A DNA stretch of 64,000 bases from Pelagicoccus mobilis (GTDB lineage: Bacteria > Verrucomicrobiota > Verrucomicrobiia > Opitutales > Opitutaceae). Position 1 is the stretch's first letter. The number at the start of each line of letters is the position of its first letter. Shown one piece after another: positions 17,419-25,219 of this stretch. The translations under genes and the position numbers were made by a program. Below the pieces are notes generated by a model. The model did no database searches and was not told the DNA's origin. It saw only the letters and a list, made by a program, of their open reading frames with translations. The stretch spans positions 1 to 64,000 of the forward strand of contig NZ_JAENIL010000001.1 in the NCBI RefSeq assembly GCF_016595505.1, written 5' to 3'.

Positions 17419-18801
17419 ATGAGACGACTAACAACTCTACTCACATTAATTCTCCTTTCGATATCCCCCTCCACACTACTCCGTAGTTCTTCCCCACCCG
17501 AGCTCGATCAATACGGCGGTCTAAAGTCCAAGCACTTCGACATCGAAAGCAATGGCTTCTTCCGCACTCATTACCAGGACGGTCAATGGTGGCTCGTAAC
17601 TCCCGACAACAACGCCTTCCTCTCATTCGGGCTGAACCACTTCCACTCCAATCTATGGGTACAGGACTACAACAAGACTCACTGGGAAAATAAATTCGGC
17701 GGCACCGCGTGGTCTCCAAACTGGAAGGAATCCTTCCACGATCACGCCCGCCAACTCGTCACGGATTGCGGAGCGAACACCATGGGTTACCACAACGAGG
17801 AGGCCATTCTCTTATCGCGAAAACCACTTCTCCCTTACTTCAAACAGTACATCCCAGTAAAGATCTCGATGCACATGAAGAAGAAGGACTACGTCGATGT
17901 CTTCGCTCCATCCTTCAAAGAGATGTGTAACGCAGCTGCTCAAGAACAAGTCGCCCCTTATGTGAATGACAAGATGATCATCGGCTTCGCTATGGCCGAC
18001 ATCCCTGTCCTAACCGAAGGCTGGGCCAAAGCGGTCCAAAGACAAAAAATCCCAACCTGGGCCATGGTCCTCCGAAACCTTCCTGCCAAGGCACCGGGCA
18101 AGCAAGCTTACATGAAAGTCATCAAAGATCGGTATTCATCAATCAATGACTTCAATCAAACCTACGCTACAGAGTTCCCTTCATGGGCTGCCTTAGAAAA
18201 AGCAGAAAACTGGCGCGACTTCACTGATTTCAGTAACGAGACTGAAATCGCCGACAACAACTCGTTCAACGAGCTCTGCATGCGGAAATACTACGAGACC
18301 GCTTCCACTGCCTTCAGAGCAGTGAACAAGAACCACCTCTTTCTCGGCGACAAGCTAAACGCAAACATGCGGGTAATGCCCGAACTCGATCTTACCATCG
18401 ACGTAGCGAAGGACTATGTAGACGTGATCCTTTTCCAATTCTACGGGGACGGGGCCTACCAAGACCGTATCCAAAACCGCATCGCCGAGGTCGCTCAAAA
18501 ACCGATCATCAACGGTGACGGCGGATTCGGTGCTTTCGGCGACCCTAAGATGCCCAACCCGCAAACGCCAAAAGCCAAAGACCAAACACAGCGAGCAGAG
18601 TGGTTTTACAAATACGCGAAAACATCCTTCGCCCACCCAAACTTCGTCGGTTACCACGTCTGCGGCGTCATCGACTCCTGGAAAACCGCCCCCCACGGCA
18701 CGCAAAAACCCGGAATCATAGACCCACTCGGAGAACGTCACGACGCAGTGATCGATATGTTCTCAAAAATAGCGGACGACCTATACTCTTTCCGCGACTG
18801 A
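17419..18801 (+). CDS. Secreted agarase-like protein with atypical active site (copy E)
   Basis: Secreted TIM-barrel protein of 460 residues and closest relative of the N-terminal domain of the GH10-fusion protein. The signal peptide (MRRLTTLLTLILLSISPS) precedes 'LDQYGGLKSKHF', 'NGFFRTHYQDGQWWLVTP' and 'AFLSFGLNHFH'. The strand usually carrying Asn-Glu reads 'IIGFAMADIPVL' (D194-I195). 'HLFLGDKLN' is conserved, and the usual nucleophile strand reads 'KPIINGDGGFG' (D367). It lacks the GH10 and small beta domains of its relative. It is last in the sigma-FecR-headed plus-strand cluster, 51 bases after copy D, and ends against palindromic DNA shared with the convergent isomerase-like gene. Confidence 0.82.
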   Translation: MRRLTTLLTLILLSISPSTLLRSSSPPELDQYGGLKSKHFDIESNGFFRTHYQDGQWWLVTPDNNAFLSFGLNHFHSNLWVQDYNKTHWENKFGGTAWSPNWKESFHDHARQLVTDCGANTMGYHNEEAILLSRKPLLPYFKQYIPVKISMHMKKKDYVDVFAPSFKEMCNAAAQEQVAPYVNDKMIIGFAMADIPVLTEGWAKAVQRQKIPTWAMVLRNLPAKAPGKQAYMKVIKDRYSSINDFNQTYATEFPSWAALEKAENWRDFTDFSNETEIADNNSFNELCMRKYYETASTAFRAVNKNHLFLGDKLNANMRVMPELDLTIDVAKDYVDVILFQFYGDGAYQDRIQNRIAEVAQKPIINGDGGFGAFGDPKMPNPQTPKAKDQTQRAEWFYKYAKTSFAHPNFVGYHVCGVIDSWKTAPHGTQKPGIIDPLGERHDAVIDMFSKIADDLYSFRD

Positions 18802-18822
18802 GGTTCTCTCTCCTATCGCCGT

Positions 18823-18886
18823 ATTGGACGGTCCAATCTCTCGCGAGATTGGCTACTGAAACGGCAATGCCAGAGCATTGCCCTCC
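18823..18886. repeat. Palindrome cluster between convergent genes, includes a GGAGGGCAATG-family element
   Basis: Three stems are packed together. ATTGGAC-G-GTCCAAT (18823-18837) overlaps CCAATCTC-TCGC-GAGATTGG (18833-18852), so these two are mutually exclusive. GGCAATGC-CAGA-GCATTGCC (18863-18882) is followed by CTCC and is one of five copies of a hairpin repeat also found near 45.6 and 53.4 kb. The site separates the ends of the convergent genes and may stop transcription from both sides. Confidence 0.7.
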
Positions 18887-18898
18887 TGTACGTCAACT

Positions 18899-19777
18899 CT
18901 ACAACGACCCCAGATACTGGATACTCTGCTGGACGCTCTTGATTGGATCTGGTGATTGATCCTGCTCTACGTGACAGTGGGACACTCCTGCCTTTTCAGC
19001 CACTTTGATGATCGGCTCGATGTCGATCATTCCATTTCCGAGCTCCTTGAAAGCATCCTTCGGCAGCTGCCCGAACTCCGGCAGGGTCGTACCTTTTTTC
19101 AAATCCTTCAAATGAAGCTGAGAAACTCGGCCCTTTAGCTTTTTGATCAGCTTGACCGGATCCACTCCACCGACGACTACCCAAAAAACATCAATCTCGA
19201 ACATCATGTCCGAATCGAACTCTTCTACGAAAACGTCATAGCCAGACTTGCCACCTTCCTTCGGCTCAAACTCGAACGCATGGTTGTGATACGCAAGCTG
19301 CACTCCCGCCTTCTTAGCCTCAACGGAGGCCTTATTGCAGTTTTCCGCGAGACGCTTGTAGTCGTCGAGCGTCTCCCGATTGTGGCCGTGAACGTAAGGA
19401 ACAACCAAATGCGTCAGCCCTGCTTCATTCGCCTGATCCAGAATCTGCGCGAAAGGAGCGACTCCCTCTTTCTTCGGATCCGTCACCGACTCCCACGCAA
19501 AGTGCGAAGAGTTGACCGCAAGACCGTTGTCCTTGGCCACCTTGATCATCTCCTCCGCATCGGGAAAACCATAACACTCCACTTGCTTGTAGCCAGCTTC
19601 AGCCACGCTCTTCAGCGTTCCCGCCAAATCCGCCTTCAGTTGGTTGCGGAGGGTGTACAGCTGGATGCCGATATCGTTGCGGTAGCGGTTGTTCTTGCTC
19701 AAAGCCAACGCCTGAAAAGCAGCGGAAGAAGCAAGAGTGGATGCGAGAGCGGTTCGTAAAAATTGACGACGTTTCAT
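18899..19777 (-). CDS. Tat-exported sugar phosphate isomerase/epimerase-like TIM barrel
   Basis: AP-endonuclease-2/xylose-isomerase-like TIM barrel of 292 residues. The twin-arginine signal is K-R-R-Q-F-L-R, then TALASTLASSAAFQALA. Family motifs include 'IGIQLYTLRNQLKADLAGTL', 'AGYKQVECYGF', 'HLVVPYVHGHNRETLDDY', 'GVQLAYHNHAFEFEP', 'MMFEIDVFWVVVGGVDPV' and 'VSQLHLKDLKKG', giving the Glu/His/Asp metal ligands expected for the fold. ATG 19777 is chosen because the Tat signal begins there; an in-frame start 50 codons upstream adds no recognisable sequence. Proteins of this type often accompany Gfo/Idh/MocA oxidoreductases in sugar oxidation or epimerisation. The substrate is unknown. It is convergent with the agarase-like cluster. 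Confidence 0.88.
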   Translation of the reverse strand: MKRRQFLRTALASTLASSAAFQALALSKNNRYRNDIGIQLYTLRNQLKADLAGTLKSVAEAGYKQVECYGFPDAEEMIKVAKDNGLAVNSSHFAWESVTDPKKEGVAPFAQILDQANEAGLTHLVVPYVHGHNRETLDDYKRLAENCNKASVEAKKAGVQLAYHNHAFEFEPKEGGKSGYDVFVEEFDSDMMFEIDVFWVVVGGVDPVKLIKKLKGRVSQLHLKDLKKGTTLPEFGQLPKDAFKELGNGMIDIEPIIKVAEKAGVSHCHVEQDQSPDPIKSVQQSIQYLGSL

Positions 19778-19941
19778 ATTAGGTATTGGGGTGATACGAC
19801 AAGAATGCTCGCCGCCCCGTCTCTTGTACAGCCCCTTCTCCATTTCGACGATCGAGCCCATTTGCAGCTTTCGATCCAGACCTTTGGACGTGTCCTCCCA
19901 CGACCTCCCTGGTCGCAGGAACACCATTTAAAAATGCAGGC

Positions 19942-19976
19942 CAAAATAGTGGAGGGCCCATTCAAGAGCCCTTCCT
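19942..19976 (-). terminator. Possible terminator after the NtrC-type regulator gene
   Basis: On the minus strand a G+C-rich stem (GGAAGGGC against GCCCTCC, with one G-T wobble) and an eight-base loop are followed by ACTATTTTGG. The T-run is weak. It starts a few bases after the stop codon of the gene at 19981. Confidence 0.4.
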
Positions 19977-19980
19977 AGAT

Positions 19981-21525
19981 TTACCCAGCCGAGTACTCGT
20001 CCAAGCGCTTCTTCAGCGTGTTTCGAGTAATACCCAAAATCTCCGCCGCTCGAGCTTGGTTACCCCCAGTCTCCGCTATCGCGCGCTCGATCATCTGGCG
20101 CTCGATCAAAGTCAAAATCCGCATCTCCTGACGCTCCCTCAACTCGTGGTAAAGCTTATCGTAAATCGCAGGAAGCGATATCGGCATCGGCTCGACAGCT
20201 CCCACAGTCGGCTCGATGGCCGCTGGGACCGCCGCTTCCACCTTGGGCTCCTCAACAACAGGAATCGCTTCCGGAACCGTCACGGGAGATTCACTTGCCT
20301 CCTCCACAGGAGCGGGCGTCGGACTCGAAACCGGGGGAGTTCCCTCTTCAAGTTCACCTCGAATCGTATCAGGCAGATCCTTCAGCAATATCGCGTCCCC
20401 TTGCGCAACCACCGCGCTACGGTAAACCACGTTGCCAAGCTCACGGACATTGCCCGGCCAAGCGTAAGCCACGATTGTCTTGAGAGCATCCGCCGAGACA
20501 CGCGTCACACGCGCCTTTTTCTCCTTCACCAGATTCTGGAGCATAAAGTCCACGATATCAGGAATGTCCTCCTTACGCTCCTTCAATGCCGGCACCCGAA
20601 TCCGAAATACGTTCAGTCGGTAGTAGAGGTCCTCGCGAAACTCCTTCTCCTCCACCATCGTTTCGAGATCCTTGTTGGTCGCCGCGATGACGCGCACGTC
20701 CACCTTGATGGTTTCCGTACTGCCGACACGCTGGATCTCCCCCTCTTGCAACACGCGCAAAATCTTGGTCTGCGTCGCCAAAGCCATGTCGCCGATCTCG
20801 TCGAGGAAGATCGTACCCCGGTCGCATTGCTCGAAACGTCCGATCCTCTGCGTCGTCGCGCCGGTGAAACTGCCTTTCTCGTGACCGAAGAGCTCGCTCT
20901 CGATCAGATTGTCCGGAATCGCCGCGCAATTCACCGCCACAAACGGTCCGCCGGAACGAAGGCTGTGCTGGTAGATGCACTTGGCGATCAACTCCTTGCC
21001 CGTACCGCTTTCACCCGTCACAAGCACCGTAGCGTCGCTTGCCGCCACTTGCCCGATCACCTTGAAAACTTCCTGCATCGCCGGAGAGTTCCCCACGATC
21101 CCTTCCTTGTAGTCCTCGTAGTTGACCTTCTTCTCGTACTGCTTGGCCGACTTCATGTCCTGCGACGAGCTGATCGCCTTGTCCGCGATCTCGATCACCT
21201 TGTCGACGTCGAAAGGCTTCATGATGTAGTCGTAAGCCCCAAACTTCATCGCCTCGATCGCCGTCTGAGCAGTGCCAAAGGCAGTCATCAAAACGATCTG
21301 TAAACTGGAATTCGCCGAACGCATGTGCTGCAGAGCCTCGATACCCGAGATCCCACCCATGCGCACGTCGCACATGATCAGGTCCGGCTTCAGCCCGGCC
21401 TTTACTTTCTCGATTCCCTCCTCGCCACTAGCGGCAGTCTCGATGTGGTAGCCGCGGCTTCCTAGAACGCGGCTAAGGGAGTAGCGAATCTCTTCGTCGT
21501 CATCGACTATTAAAATGGTGCTCAT
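19981..21525 (-). CDS. NtrC-family sigma-54-dependent response regulator
   Basis: Transcription activator of 514 residues. The receiver domain (1-120) has acidic residues D8-D10 and phospho-acceptor D53 in '[11 protein letters not shown]'. The AAA+ domain (about 143-380) has Walker A 'GESGTGKE' near 171, a sigma-54 contact loop reading GSFTGA instead of GAFTGA (218-223), Walker B '[11 protein letters not shown]' and the arginine-finger region '[12 protein letters not shown]'. A linker of about 70 residues rich in Pro, Glu and Val precedes the Fis-type HTH ('[21 protein letters not shown]'). ATG 21525 begins directly at '[12 protein letters not shown]'; the in-frame start 15 codons upstream is less likely. 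No histidine kinase lies beside it, so it is an orphan. The GSFTGA variant is known in working family members. Confidence 0.93.
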   Translation of the reverse strand: MSTILIVDDDEEIRYSLSRVLGSRGYHIETAASGEEGIEKVKAGLKPDLIMCDVRMGGISGIEALQHMRSANSSLQIVLMTAFGTAQTAIEAMKFGAYDYIMKPFDVDKVIEIADKAISSSQDMKSAKQYEKKVNYEDYKEGIVGNSPAMQEVFKVIGQVAASDATVLVTGESGTGKELIAKCIYQHSLRSGGPFVAVNCAAIPDNLIESELFGHEKGSFTGATTQRIGRFEQCDRGTIFLDEIGDMALATQTKILRVLQEGEIQRVGSTETIKVDVRVIAATNKDLETMVEEKEFREDLYYRLNVFRIRVPALKERKEDIPDIVDFMLQNLVKEKKARVTRVSADALKTIVAYAWPGNVRELGNVVYRSAVVAQGDAILLKDLPDTIRGELEEGTPPVSSPTPAPVEEASESPVTVPEAIPVVEEPKVEAAVPAAIEPTVGAVEPMPISLPAIYDKLYHELRERQEMRILTLIERQMIERAIAETGGNQARAAEILGITRNTLKKRLDEYSAG

Positions 21526-21619
21526 GTTTGTTTCAGCGGACATGCAGTCAGGGTTTTCTGGGAAAGGCACAAATCAGTGCAACCCATTAACGCTTTATCA
21601 GCAAATTCCATTCCCACCG

Positions 21620-22120
21620 CTAATCATGCTTAGAAGTAAGCAATCGCCAAAGATCCAGCCCGTCGCTCAGCCAAACCTCCCCTTCAGGGCCATCCGGGCG
21701 ATACTCGATCGGCCAAACCGCCACGATCAAAATCCGAAAATTCGCCACCAGCAAGCCCAACCAAACGATCCAAACCCAATCTCCCACCACCGAGTTCACC
21801 AACAACCAAGCGAAAAGCAAAACAGCAAGCGAGCTCGCCAACGGTCCCCCAATCGCCACCACTGCCTGCACTCCGCGGGATTCGCTCTCACGGTCGTAGC
21901 GCGTCGCCCCGTACCGCAAGCCTCGCGAGCGTCCCACCAGCTCCAGCCTCCCCAGTCGAAGCTCCTTCCTCGCCCCAGCCGATCCCACTTCCAGCGCCAC
22001 CTTCTGCCGAGTCGTTAGCAACGCCATCACGGAGTGACCAAGCTCATGTAGAAACACACCGCTAACGATCCCGCCTAAATAGCAGGCGATCAGGCAAACC
22101 AGCTTTCCGACCAAGAGCAT
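21620..22120 (-). CDS. Small M50-like membrane zinc metalloprotease
   Basis: Integral membrane protein of 166 residues with the zinc motif H25-E-L-G-H29 inside the first helix pair (GIVSGVFLHELGHSVMALL), as in site-2 protease relatives. Hydrophobic helices follow at about 85-125 ('VVAIGGPLASSLAVLLFAWLL', 'WIVWLGLLVANFRILIVAVWPI'). The 'SDGLDLWR' near the end could supply the third, Asp ligand as the NPDG motif does in S2P. It lacks PDZ and CBS domains. It lies 18 bases downstream of the hydrolase gene on the same strand and may be cotranscribed. The substrate is unknown. Confidence 0.75.
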   Translation of the reverse strand: MLLVGKLVCLIACYLGGIVSGVFLHELGHSVMALLTTRQKVALEVGSAGARKELRLGRLELVGRSRGLRYGATRYDRESESRGVQAVVAIGGPLASSLAVLLFAWLLVNSVVGDWVWIVWLGLLVANFRILIVAVWPIEYRPDGPEGEVWLSDGLDLWRLLTSKHD

Positions 22121-22138
22121 TTCCCCAAAAAAGCCTAT

Positions 22139-22912
22139 TTAGCCGACGAACTCAGCCAAAATCTCCACAAAACGCTCGCGGCACTCGAAATGCGGATTGT
22201 GCCCGCTCTCCGGGATCACCTCCAACGCGCTCGCCGGAAAATACTCCCGCAACTCCGGCACCTTATCCTTGATGAAGTAGCGGCTCTTCCCGCCCATGAT
22301 AAACAGAGCATCCCCATCGTAGCGATCTCCCGGTTTCAACGGATTCGCTTCGATGTCACGTTGGCCGCCCACGATCGCGTCCAAATTCACCAGCCAGCGA
22401 AACTGCCCCGTCTCCCGATCCTTCTCCAGGTTGGTCAGAAGGAACTTACGCATCTTCCAGTTCGGAACGTGCGGGATCATATCCGTCTCCGCGTCAGTCC
22501 GAGACTCCAGCCCCTCCAGATCGACCGCACGCATCCCTTCGAAATCGTCGTCGTGATTATTCGGATACCGGTGAGGGTGAATATCCACCACCACCAGCTT
22601 GCGAATCGCCTTCGGGTACTCGCAGGCGATCTTCATCGCCAGCTTCCCTCCCATCGAGTGGCCGATCAACACCGGACGACCGTCCAGATTCTCGTCCATA
22701 AACTCAAGGATGTCCTCCATCATCGCGTCGTAAGTATGCGGTTCAGCCGCAGGCGAATCCCCGTGATTCCGCAAGTCCAAGCAAAACACGTGATGCTTCT
22801 TGGCTAAATCCTTAGCCGCCGCCTGCCAATTGCGCGAAGATCCCAACAAACCATGCATAATCACAATCTGCGGATTCCCGACCTCGCCATACTCTCTGAA
22901 AAACAACTCCAT
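22139..22912 (-). CDS. Alpha/beta hydrolase, YbfF-type esterase
   Basis: Soluble esterase-like protein of 257 residues. The oxyanion region is 'IVIMHGLLGSSRNW', the nucleophile elbow 'GHSMGGK' gives S86, and the C-terminal 'GHNPHFE' gives the catalytic His. 'LDLRNHGDSP' and the lid region match the YbfF/acyl-CoA-esterase branch. The acid is probably the Asp in the segment around 'DRYDGDALFIMGGKS'. No signal peptide. It is probably cotranscribed with the M50-like gene. The natural ester is not predictable. Confidence 0.88.
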   Translation of the reverse strand: MELFFREYGEVGNPQIVIMHGLLGSSRNWQAAAKDLAKKHHVFCLDLRNHGDSPAAEPHTYDAMMEDILEFMDENLDGRPVLIGHSMGGKLAMKIACEYPKAIRKLVVVDIHPHRYPNNHDDDFEGMRAVDLEGLESRTDAETDMIPHVPNWKMRKFLLTNLEKDRETGQFRWLVNLDAIVGGQRDIEANPLKPGDRYDGDALFIMGGKSRYFIKDKVPELREYFPASALEVIPESGHNPHFECRERFVEILAEFVG

Positions 22913-22965
22913 AAACCGCCCTCATAAACGAGAGCAGCTCAGCGATTCACAACCCAAAAAGAAAG

Positions 22966-24351
22966 TCACCCTTCCGGCGATGGAAGATTCTCCAGCAACT
23001 CCTGCCGGAACTCGTCACTCAGCTTATCCGAATTAGCGACGTAGTCCTCGATCGCCACAATGAGACTATCGGTTTGCTCGCCCAGATCCCGCACCCGCAC
23101 GTATTCGCTCAAATTGATCAAAGCGATTTCGATGGACTTCGGGGTCTCCAATGAATCCGCATGGCTGAGGATACGCTCCGCGGAAGCTCCATATTTGATC
23201 GCTGGATTAAACAATCCCCAAATAGCGTAGTCCTTGGTTCTCCCCGCCGGCATCGACAAGAAATACTCCTCAGCCGCATCCAGATCCGATATGGCCCATT
23301 GCCTCATCGCATCCTGTGTATGCCAAGCGCGTGCGGACGCGTTTTCGAACCCGGCTACACTCTCGAGAGCCAACGCTGGATCCACTCGAGCGAGAGGACT
23401 TATCAGATTTTTCAATACAGCTTCATCCCCTTCCAAACTCGATATCAACTCCACGATACCCGGCAGCTCGTCCGCAGTCGAGTTACCCACCCACTCTTCC
23501 GCAACCGTAGATAAGGCGCTGCTGACGAGAGCTTCGTCTCCGCTTCGCAAGACATAATCGAACGCTCCCCTCCCATCCACCGAGGCCCACCCACTCAAAA
23601 TCCCCAACATCGCCTTCTTCGCCAATGAAGCGTCACCCAAACGATCTAGAGCTCTGATCGGCGACTCCGAATCGTATCGCCCCCAATCACGAAACAACGA
23701 CTCCACCATAAACTCTGTTCCATTCACTTCGCTGGAAACCAACACCTCCAAAACGCGGTTCCTGACTTCATCCGTCTTAAAACTCGAAACCACCCGACCA
23801 AACAACTCTTGCCTATTCAATTGGCTCTCCACCCCCAAGAGCAGTTCAGTCGCTAAACGAGGATCCGTATCCGCAATACTTTTCGCGACTTTCGCAAGCT
23901 GCGGCACCAACATCTTCCCGCCGTTGGACACCGCCATCATCGCCTCCCAAGCCGCATCGGGATCCGTCTCCGCCCAAGCCGCCGCCGCGCTCCCCATAAA
24001 GCTCAGCCGATCCCGCCCCTGTAATCCCAACGCAAACTCAAAGGCGGGTTCCCCTTCCTCAGCGGCCCACTCCGCGAACAACTCCTCAAGCTCCACCACT
24101 TTTCCTGGCCCATTCCGCAAAGCACTCAAAACGCGGTAACGCCCCTCGAAATCCACCTCGCTCCCCGAAGCACTTGAGGATACAAACTTCGAGCGAGGCG
24201 CATCTTCCGATCCGACCTGCGTCGCAGTCCTCGAAGTTTCGTTTGCTCCCTCCGCCTCCAAGCCCAAGCTTGACTCACGAAACACGGTGAAAAACAGAAC
24301 AAGCGCAAGCAAGGAGCCAGTACCAAGGGTAAGCAAGAGAGGGATTTTCAT
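22966..24351 (-). CDS. Membrane-anchored repeat protein of unknown function
   Basis: Unrecognised protein of about 461 residues. The N-terminus is one hydrophobic helix (KIPLLLTLGTGSLLALVLFFTVF), acting as signal anchor, followed by a low-complexity Ser/Glu stretch. The rest is helical and repetitive: a W-A-x-x-D-x-x-x-A pattern recurs ('AWAETDPDAAWEAMM', 'GWASVDGRGAFDYVL', 'PLARVDPALALESVA', 'QWAISDLDAAEEYFL'), about every 30-60 residues, like a TPR/HEAT-type solenoid. Similar repeat proteins are common in Verrucomicrobia, but I know no function. ATG 24351 is preferred to a TTG three codons upstream. It is followed, 53 bases on, by the hydrolase gene. Confidence 0.7.
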   Translation of the reverse strand: MKIPLLLTLGTGSLLALVLFFTVFRESSLGLEAEGANETSRTATQVGSEDAPRSKFVSSSASGSEVDFEGRYRVLSALRNGPGKVVELEELFAEWAAEEGEPAFEFALGLQGRDRLSFMGSAAAAWAETDPDAAWEAMMAVSNGGKMLVPQLAKVAKSIADTDPRLATELLLGVESQLNRQELFGRVVSSFKTDEVRNRVLEVLVSSEVNGTEFMVESLFRDWGRYDSESPIRALDRLGDASLAKKAMLGILSGWASVDGRGAFDYVLRSGDEALVSSALSTVAEEWVGNSTADELPGIVELISSLEGDEAVLKNLISPLARVDPALALESVAGFENASARAWHTQDAMRQWAISDLDAAEEYFLSMPAGRTKDYAIWGLFNPAIKYGASAERILSHADSLETPKSIEIALINLSEYVRVRDLGEQTDSLIVAIEDYVANSDKLSDEFRQELLENLPSPEG

Positions 24352-24466
24352 GAGGGGCAACAGAGAGTTAAGGCCAAGGTAACAGAGCCCTAGGTCCCCG
24401 CTTTAACACTCGAGGTTCCCCAAAACTATTCTAAAGATCTCCTCCTCCCCCTAGCCTTCTAGGACC

Positions 24467-24745
24467 TCAATGATAGTCCACTATCTCAACCCCGGCAGGA
24501 CCTTGGCTTGTCCAGACGAAACAAATACGGAACTGCCGGTTTATCCGGATGGAATGCTGCCCTTTGCGGTCGCCGACAAGGGCTTCCAGCTGATTACCGG
24601 GCGGGACTCGCAAATCATCCAAAGACTCAGCCGCATTGAGCTGAATAAGCCGTCGCAATGCGACTCGGGCGATCGACGCAAACCGTCGCGAGCGCTCCGT
24701 TTCCCAAAGCCTTTGCGTTTCCTTATCCGAAAAGGAACGGATCAT
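24467..24745 (-). CDS. higB: HigB/RelE-type toxin
   Basis: Probable ribosome-dependent mRNA endonuclease of 92 residues. It matches the HigB family along its length: '[22 protein letters not shown]', '[21 protein letters not shown]', '[20 protein letters not shown]', '[19 protein letters not shown]'. The ATG shares one base with the antitoxin stop (TAATG), so the two are translationally coupled. The toxin follows the antitoxin, the reverse of the usual higB-higA order. The length is normal for the family and no damage is seen. Confidence 0.93.
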   Translation of the reverse strand: MIRSFSDKETQRLWETERSRRFASIARVALRRLIQLNAAESLDDLRVPPGNQLEALVGDRKGQHSIRINRQFRICFVWTSQGPAGVEIVDYH

Positions 24746-25068
24746 TAGCGGCCATAGCCTGAAGGATCTTCAGCGACCGATCCGATTGGGCGTATGTGAG
24801 CCGTGAGTTTCTTCTCACTTCGCAAGGCCTCGCGGATATCACACTCGGTCTGGATATTGAGCCAAAAACGAGGCGACTGCCGAAAATATGCGCCCAAACG
24901 CACTGACATCTGAGCCGTGATCGATCGACGCCCGTGTACGATCTCATTGATCGCCCGCGGCGAAACACCAAGCGCTCTTCCCAAGGCATTTTGCGAAATC
25001 TTAAGCGGATCGAGATAGTCCTCTTTCAAAATCTCTCCCGGACAAATGGTACCCATTCCATAACGCAT
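24745..25068 (-). CDS. higA: HigA-type antitoxin (Xre-family HTH)
   Basis: Antitoxin and autorepressor of 107 residues. It has the HigA/VapI form: '[20 protein letters not shown]', the helix-turn-helix '[19 protein letters not shown]', then '[20 protein letters not shown]' and '[11 protein letters not shown]'. The C-terminal tail ('[20 protein letters not shown]') is longer than in many HigA proteins. ATG 25068 is chosen; a second ATG at 25056 would remove four residues. An inverted repeat overlaps the start, fitting autoregulation. A longer in-frame reading from 25248 adds sequence that is not HigA-like and overlaps mutS. Confidence 0.9.
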   Translation of the reverse strand: MRYGMGTICPGEILKEDYLDPLKISQNALGRALGVSPRAINEIVHGRRSITAQMSVRLGAYFRQSPRFWLNIQTECDIREALRSEKKLTAHIRPIGSVAEDPSGYGR

Positions 25069-25076
25069 AACGTTAT
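25060..25076. promoter_or_regulatory. Inverted repeat at the HigA start, probable autoregulatory operator
   Basis: ATAACG (25060-25065) and CGTTAT (25071-25076) form a dyad. The inner ATAACGTTAT (25067-25076) is itself a perfect palindrome covering the ATG. Position and symmetry fit a site for the HigA dimer. Confidence 0.5.
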
Positions 25077-25219
25077 AGTACTCACCGTCAACTCCACTCT
25101 TCTCCCCCTCGCAATGCAATCTATCAACTTCGCCCTTTACCTCTTCCCTCCTCTTCCCAAATTTCCCTGCTCCCTCCACCATCAAGAACAAAGCACCCAA
25201 GACCCAGCACCCAGAAGAA

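Noticed and set aside
13212-18801. Possibility that the agarase-like proteins are decayed pseudogenes because catalytic Glu are missing
   Set aside because: All five frames are intact, signals are present, and the replacement residues are the same type (Asp) in each copy, which argues against random loss.
20056-21303. A 415-codon plus-strand open frame opposite the NtrC-type gene
   Set aside because: Its composition (His/Arg/Leu-rich) is that of an antisense shadow; the minus-strand frame has all the family motifs.
24361-24466. Search for a gene or tRNA between the repeat protein and the toxin gene
   Set aside because: No cloverleaf, terminator or open frame with a plausible start was seen.
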